DNA of 64,000 nucleotides from Geotrypetes seraphini. Lineage: Eukaryota; Chordata; Amphibia; Gymnophiona; Dermophiidae. Under the pieces are notes generated by a model that was given only the letters and a program-made list of their open reading frames with translations, did no database searches and had not been told where the DNA came from. Position numbers and translations under genes: made by a program. Shown here one piece after another: positions 55,143 through 64,000 of the stretch (positions are counted from its first letter, which is position 1; each line of letters begins with the position of its first letter). The stretch lies in assembly GCF_902459505.1 (NCBI RefSeq), contig NC_047094.1, positions 26,645,241 to 26,709,240 of the forward strand, given 5' to 3'.

Positions 55143-55380
55143 GTAACATAGTAGATGACGGCAGATAAAGACCCGAATGGTCCATCCAGTCTGCCCAACC
55201 TGATACAATTTAAATTCAATTTTTTTTTTCCTTCTTAGCTATTTCTAGGCAAGAATCCAAAGCTCTACCCAGTACTGTGCTTGGGTTTCAACTACCGAAG
55301 TCTCCCAAAGCTCACGCCAGCCCATCTTCACCCTCCAAGCCATTGAAGCCCTCCCCAGCCCATCCAACAATATCCTATGG
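55143..55380 (-). mobile_element. CR1 LINE 3' UTR fragment
   Basis: The plus strand ACATAGTAGATGACGGCAGA and GACCCGAATGGTCCATCC match 10345-10560 closely. Confidence 0.75.
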
Positions 55381-55804
55381 TATGTCATTTTGAACTGCAG
55401 TAAGTGCCCTAATGCAGTAAAATGGTCTCACTGAGCAGGAAAATCAACTGCTACACTAATCAGAGATGCAGTTTACTGCATGACCCCCTAAGTCAGGGGT
55501 GTCCAACCTGCGGCCCAAGGTACGCATGTGGCCCCGTGAAGTATTTTGTGCGGCCCCGGTCAAGGGCGATGCAGTGTTTTCCTCTGCTGCCCCCCCCCCC
55601 CCCAGGTGTTTACCGTCTTGTCGGCTCCCTCCTCTGTTTTGCTGCAGCGTTTGCCCATTTGTACTGCCCCAGAAGTGAATCCATCATGCATTTATTGTTT
55701 TTGACACTAGCGAAGCTCATCTTCAGGCACTATTCCCATGGCTTTTCAATCACAGAAGCAAGCATGCACTGTCTGGGAAACGGGCATTTTAAACAGTTTC
55801 ATTA

Positions 55805-55936
55805 CCTTTTACAAAACTGTAGCGCACTTTTTAGCGCCGGTAACAGCTCCGGCGCTCAGGAATTCTATGAGCATCAGAGCAAATACCCCCGCGGACGGCG
55901 CTAGAAACCGCGCTTAGGTTTTGTAAAAGGGGCGGG
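55805..55936. mobile_element. Palindromic MITE (TTTTACAAAACTGTAGCGC type)
   Basis: CCTTTTACAAAACTGTAGCGC pairs with CGCGCTTAGGTTTTGTAAAAGG. Just upstream, 55495-55560 has the CAGGGGTGTCCAACCTGCGGCCC end of another hAT. Confidence 0.5.
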
Positions 55937-56129
55937 GGATACGCCCATATTGCGTGCATCCTACAATGCCCTTTCTATTCTGGACAAATAACTGCACTAG
56001 GTTTCAGGGGATGACAGAAGATGTAAAAGTGTATATTCCCAGCTTTTAGCTCAATTTTTGATCATTTTCTTAACAAAATAAACCCCAAACCAAACTCAAC
56101 CCAGCAGCGTGCAAGATAAGAAATCGGTG

Positions 56130-56316
56130 ACAGGACAGTAGCCAAGTCTGACCAGCAGGGGGCTCTGCTTACCACACACTCCGGAGGAGGCGGAGCGCAG
56201 CCTGTGGGAGGGACTGTGTAGAGCTCCGAGAAGCGAGCGGTCAGAGGGCGGTGTGTCCCGACCCGAGTCAGTCTAGGACCGCACAGGGGCGTGCTCGACG
56301 CTAAAATCTGATAGTC
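56130..56316 (+). promoter_or_regulatory. CRYM: CRYM promoter and 5' UTR region
   Basis: GC-rich, CpG-containing sequence directly upstream of the CRYM ATG, with GAGGAGGCGGAGC and AGAGGGCGGTGTG GC-box-like motifs. No TATA box seen. The transcription start is unknown. Confidence 0.5.
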
Positions 56317-60029
<3,713 letters not shown>

Positions 60030-60289
60030 TAAAGAGATTTGTTTGTGGAGTGCGGAATAATGAGCAACAAAATAAATTTAAAGGGAGATTAAAAAAAAAA
60101 AAAAAATTAAAATTTTCCAGAAAAATGTAACTGCCAAACAGGAAGTGACATTTTATACACTAATACCAGAAAGTCCGGTGTTCTTTGTTGCATGTCTGAG
60201 ATTCTTCCTTATCTAAACTGCAAGACAATTGATTACGGTGATAAAGAATATCTATAATACATCCCTGGTCTCACGTTCTTTTGGGTACC

Positions 60290-60660
60290 ATTTAGCTCTA
60301 TGGGTCATGTACTTGTTACCAGGATCTACAAACCAAATCTGATTTCGAACTGGGTGTCATTCAGTAGCGTCGGAGGAGCACTTGCCTCCTTTGATGCTGA
60401 CACTGGCCCTCCCCCATCACAGCAGCTGGCCTATGAAACCACACCCTGCCGGCACAGGGCAGCAGCGTCAGGAGGAGGAGGGAAGCCTCAGGATAGCTTA
60501 ACTTATGGGTCAGTGATGTCATGGCCCTGGGCATATGGCACTCATTAGTGCTGATGCCAAATACCCAGGGCCGTGACATCGGCTGGTCCATAGGTAAAGC
60601 TGGCCTTGATTGCAAGTTTCTAAGCAGGCCGGATGAGCCATACTGACCTTTATTTGCCAT
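60290..60660. repeat. Repeat with an internal palindrome
   Basis: CATGGCCCTGGGCATATGGC and ATACCCAGGGCCGTGACATC are inverted copies near 60520-60575, separated by a short loop. Unclassified; no CRYM exon seen. Confidence 0.4.
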
Positions 60661-60987
60661 TTGCTGAGAATTTTATGATATTTGGACTGAGACATGATTA
60701 AACATTTAAAGGTATAGAATGTGGAAATTGAGAATTAAGACATCCAAGTTGGGAGGTGTTGAATTCTGATAGTATTTTAGAAAATGATTTGTCTCTGTAG
60801 AACCTTTTTCAAAAATACATGGAGGAATGAAATGAGTATGTGCTGGCTACCTGTGGCAAGAATAGGGCTGGATTTAGACATGTTGGTTCAGCCGAGTGGC
60901 CATTGAAAGGCCTCTCTTCCCCGCTGGTTGTCATTGAGAGCGGTGACAGGAAAGCAGCCTTATGAATTGCTGCATAGAAGTCTTGTC

Positions 60988-63144
60988 CAGTGACGTACCA
61001 AGGGAGGGGGTGGGGGGGGGCGGGGGGGGGAGCGGTCCGCCCGGTCCGCCCCGGGTGCACGCCCCAAGGGGGTGCACAGCTGGCCACTCACCAGGGAATA
61101 GGCTGCTACCGGGGAAAGGCTTCCACTGCCGTCATCGGGAACAAGCCAGCCGAGTTCTCCCTTCTTTTCTTCCCTGCAGGGCCGACCAACTCTCGCCGCC
61201 CGAAGTCAATTCTGACATCGGAGAGGACGTTCTGGGCCAGCCAATCGCTGCCTGGCTGGCCCAGAACGTCCTCTCCGACTTTAGAATTGATGTCGGGCAG
61301 CAAAGAGTTGGTCAGCCCCGCGGGAAAGAGAAGCAGGGCGAACTTGGAGCCGGCCTGTTCCCGATGGCGGCAGTGGTAACCTATTCCCTAGCGGTGGTGG
61401 CAGCATTTTTCCAATGGTGGTGGCATATGGGAGGGGAGGGAGAAAGAAAGAAATGGGGGGTGGGGGGACAGGGAGCCAGAAAGAAAGGGGGCAGGGTGAA
61501 ACAAAGAAAAAGAAAAAATGGGGCAAGGAGAGAGAAAGACAGACAGAGAGAAAGAAAGAGGGCATGGAGAGAGAAAGAAAGAAGGGGGCAGGGTGAAACA
61601 AAGAAAGAAATGGGGCACGAAGAGAGAGAGAGAAAGACAGACATACAGAAAGAAAGGGGGCATGGAGAGAGAAAGAAAGAAGGGGGCAGGATGAAAGAAA
61701 GAAAAAGTTGGGGGAGGGAATGAGGTCTGGAGGAGAGGAAGCATATAGGAGGCTGAAAGAAGGGAAGAAATATTGGATGCACAGTCAGAAGAATAAAGTG
61801 CAACCAGAGACTGATGAAATTACCAAACAAAGGTAGGAAAAATGATTTTATTTTCAATTTAGTGATCAAAATGTGTCCGTTTTGAGAACTCATATATGCT
61901 GTCTATATTTTGCACTATGACCCCCTTTTACTAAATCGCAATAGCGGTTTTAGCGCAGGGAGCCTATGAGCGTTGAGAGCAGCGTGGGGCATTCAGCGCA
62001 GTTCCGTGCGCTAAAAACTGGTTTAGTAAAAAGGGAAGGGGTATATTTGTCTGTTTTTGTATAGTTGTTACTGAGGTGACATTGCATAAAGTCATCTGCC
62101 TTGACCTCTTTGAAAACCCACGGAATATAAATGATAATTAACATTTTCTCTGCATACAGTGTGCTTTGTGTTTTTAAAATTTTATTGTTGGTAGATCATT
62201 TTGACTTGGCCACGAAGGTAAGGGGGAAGGAGGAAGGGGAGCTGCTGAAAGACATCTAGTAATCCTTGCAGGCTTGACTGTGCAGGGAATTATTTTTGTA
62301 AAATCATGCTTTGTTATGTGACTGGCATTATTTAGACTTTAATTTCTATGAATGAATAGAATGAAAATGATATAAAATTACTTGCCTGTTTTTATGTGCG
62401 TGCGCTGAAGGAAAGTGGAGAGAGAGTGGGCTGAGGACGCTGAAGAGAAATGGGGAAGAGAGAGTGGGGAGAAGACGCTGATTTATAAATTGACAATTGT
62501 ACAGAATATTGTTTCTTTTTATACTTTAATATAAGTTCAATATAAAACAATTCAAGGCTTGTGTGGATGGAATCAGGTGGTTTGCGGGGATGGGGGCCTA
62601 GCTTACGGGGATTAGTCCAATAAAATGGTATTTTCTTATTTCTCATTATTTGTTTTATTTTTATTTGTTAATTTGTAAAGTGGTGATTGTTATGTATCAG
62701 TTTTTTCAAATTTACATCTACTGTCTTTATATTTTGCACAGTATTAGAGGACATGTATTACTGTTTTTGTGGTGTTGCATTGTATGCAGAGTCTGTTTTT
62801 TTGGCGGTTCAGTTTAACTTTTGTCTACATATTTCTATTTTTAGTTTGTGATTATTTCATATTGGGCGAGGGTGTATCTATCTGTGTGTATAAAAGGGAC
62901 ATGGCTTTCTGATAGCATTGACTGTACAGGATCAATTGACTGTACAGGATCTGGCTTGTTTAGTTTTACAATGTATGTGTTGGTGTTCTAGTACTCACTG
63001 CAGTGTTTAAGATGCTGCCTTTTCGAAGGTACACTCTTGTTGTCCGATATGTGAATTGTTACTAAAAATCATATTTTTCATATAGATGGGGGGATGTCAA
63101 AAAATGATGGGCCCCGGGTGTCACATTTGCTAGGTACGCCACTG
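60988..63144. mobile_element. Full-length non-autonomous hAT, 2157 bp, exact duplication GTCTTGTC
   Basis: Starts CAGTGACGTACCAAGGG and ends TAGGTACGCCACTG; GTCTTGTC occurs exactly at 60980-60987 and 63145-63152. Inside: a GC-rich stretch, a palindrome (GGACGTTCTGGGCCAGCC and complement, 61190-61310), a long GAAAGAAAG purine tract (61435-61700), a Harbinger-like MITE (61920-62040) and an AT-rich right half. No transposase frame; the long purine-tract frames are artefacts. Confidence 0.8.
61920..62040. mobile_element. Palindromic MITE inside the hAT
   Basis: CCCCCTTTTACTAAATCGC pairs with CTGGTTTAGTAAAAAGGG; central GAGCCTATGAGCG loop. Same broad family as the other CTTTTACTAA MITEs. Confidence 0.55.
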
Positions 63145-63447
63145 GTCTTGTCTCCTGGAGATGCTTGTAGCGAAGCACCGTTGTTTGTTCCACGTTTTGT
63201 CTCTGAAGCAAATATGAAGACAATTCAAAGCTCTAGCTCTGGATAAAGAGTGATAACAATATCGATTATTAACTATTTATTGTGGACATTTCACCAATCT
63301 ATTATTGTTAGTAACTTTCATGGTTTTATATATTGGGTGGTGTCTTTGAAGGTGAAAATTGTAGAAAAAATGTTATGTGTTTGGTATATGTTTGATAATT
63401 GATTATTAAAAGTTTATAATTATTGCTTCAATATTTAATATACAATG

Positions 63448-63640
63448 GTACCTTGGTTTACGAGCATAATTCGTTCTGAAAACATGCTTGTAATCCAAAG
63501 CACTCATATATCAAAGCAAATTTCCCCATAGAAAATAATGGAAACTCAGACGATTCGTTCCACAACCCAAAAACATAATATAAAATATAATGTACACATT
63601 TGTATTGCAAGACCTCGCTTGTTTAGAAGTCACTACGCTC
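63448..63640. mobile_element. Tc1/mariner-like element start (CCTTGGTTTACGAGC type)
   Basis: After TA it reads CAATGGTACCTTGGTTTACG then TTTCCCCATAGAAAATAATG, the family of 4192-4830. The right end is unclear. Confidence 0.5.
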
Positions 63641-63792
63641 CCGCAGCGTATTGAGATTAGGTGGGAACTTGGAATTGGGTAGCACTATGTAGATTTTGAG
63701 CCAAATGGGATGGAATTGGGCACTGGCAGAATGAGTAGGGGTTCAGGGACTGTGCAACAGTGAAGGCAAGGTCGGGATGTATTGGGCTAGGG

Positions 63793-64000
63793 CAGTGGTC
63801 TCAAACTCGCGGCCCGGGGGGGGTCACATGCGGCCTGCCAAGTACTATTTTGAGGCCCTCGGTATTTTTATCATAATCACAAAAGTAAAATAAAACAGTT
63901 TCTTGATCATGTCCCTTTAGTTATAAATGACAATATTGTTATTAAGACTTAGCCAAAAGGAAAGATTTATAAACTATAAAGAGTTTTACCTCATGCAAAA
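63793..64000. mobile_element. hAT element running off the window
   Basis: Starts CAGTGGTCTCAAACTCGCGG and continues with CAAGTACTATTTTGAGGCCC as in 53895-54120. Cut by the window edge. Confidence 0.7.

Noticed and set aside
61281-61893. Long frames with serine/phenylalanine or lysine/arginine runs
   Set aside because: They come from the purine tract of the hAT element; all frames are open there for composition reasons.

Overview
This window is vertebrate nuclear DNA. It carries parts of three host genes with spliced exons, set in introns and spacers packed with transposable elements. The genes are PDZD9 (+ strand, exons at 3.5, 5.9 and 16.2 kb), UQCRC2 (- strand, all 14 coding exons from 51.9 kb down to 19.0 kb) and CRYM (+ strand, first two coding exons at 56.3 and 59.8 kb, running off the right edge). 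The proteins are clearly orthologous to the human ones as I remember them but well diverged. The repeat mix (L1, CR1, an L2-like LINE, a tRNA SINE, many hAT elements, short palindromic MITEs with 3-bp or TA duplications, DIRS-like fragments, one retroviral LTR) suggests an amphibian, most likely a caecilian. That guess rests on inference, not on a database search.

Layout. 0-3.4 kb: a broken copy of a repeated, uncharacterised protein-coding family (- strand), split by an L2-like LINE, then a second L2-like LINE. 3.5-16.6 kb: PDZD9; its large second intron (6.1-16.2 kb) holds an ORF1-only L1, a CR1, and an L2-like LINE that took two later L1 insertions. 16.6-19.0 kb: the tail-to-tail gap between PDZD9 and UQCRC2, containing a long near-perfect palindrome. 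19.0-51.9 kb: UQCRC2, whose introns hold hAT, mariner-like, Harbinger-like, CR1, L2-like and DIRS-like copies. 51.9-56.3 kb: the head-to-head spacer between UQCRC2 and CRYM, with a GC-rich promoter at each end and nested transposons between. 56.3-64 kb: start of CRYM; its first intron holds a nested palindromic transposon, and the region after exon 2 holds a complete 2.16-kb non-autonomous hAT.

The three genes do not form one pathway. UQCRC2 encodes core protein 2 of mitochondrial complex III, CRYM encodes mu-crystallin (a ketimine reductase that binds thyroid hormone), and PDZD9 encodes a small PDZ protein of unknown role. UQCRC2 and PDZD9 are neighbours in tail-to-tail orientation in mammals too. 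The UQCRC2 exon phases all fit and give a 451-residue protein, so the gene looks intact. The first coding exon of PDZD9 was not found. No prokaryote-type features are present. Most long open frames in GC-rich or purine-rich repeats are chance frames and are not annotated.
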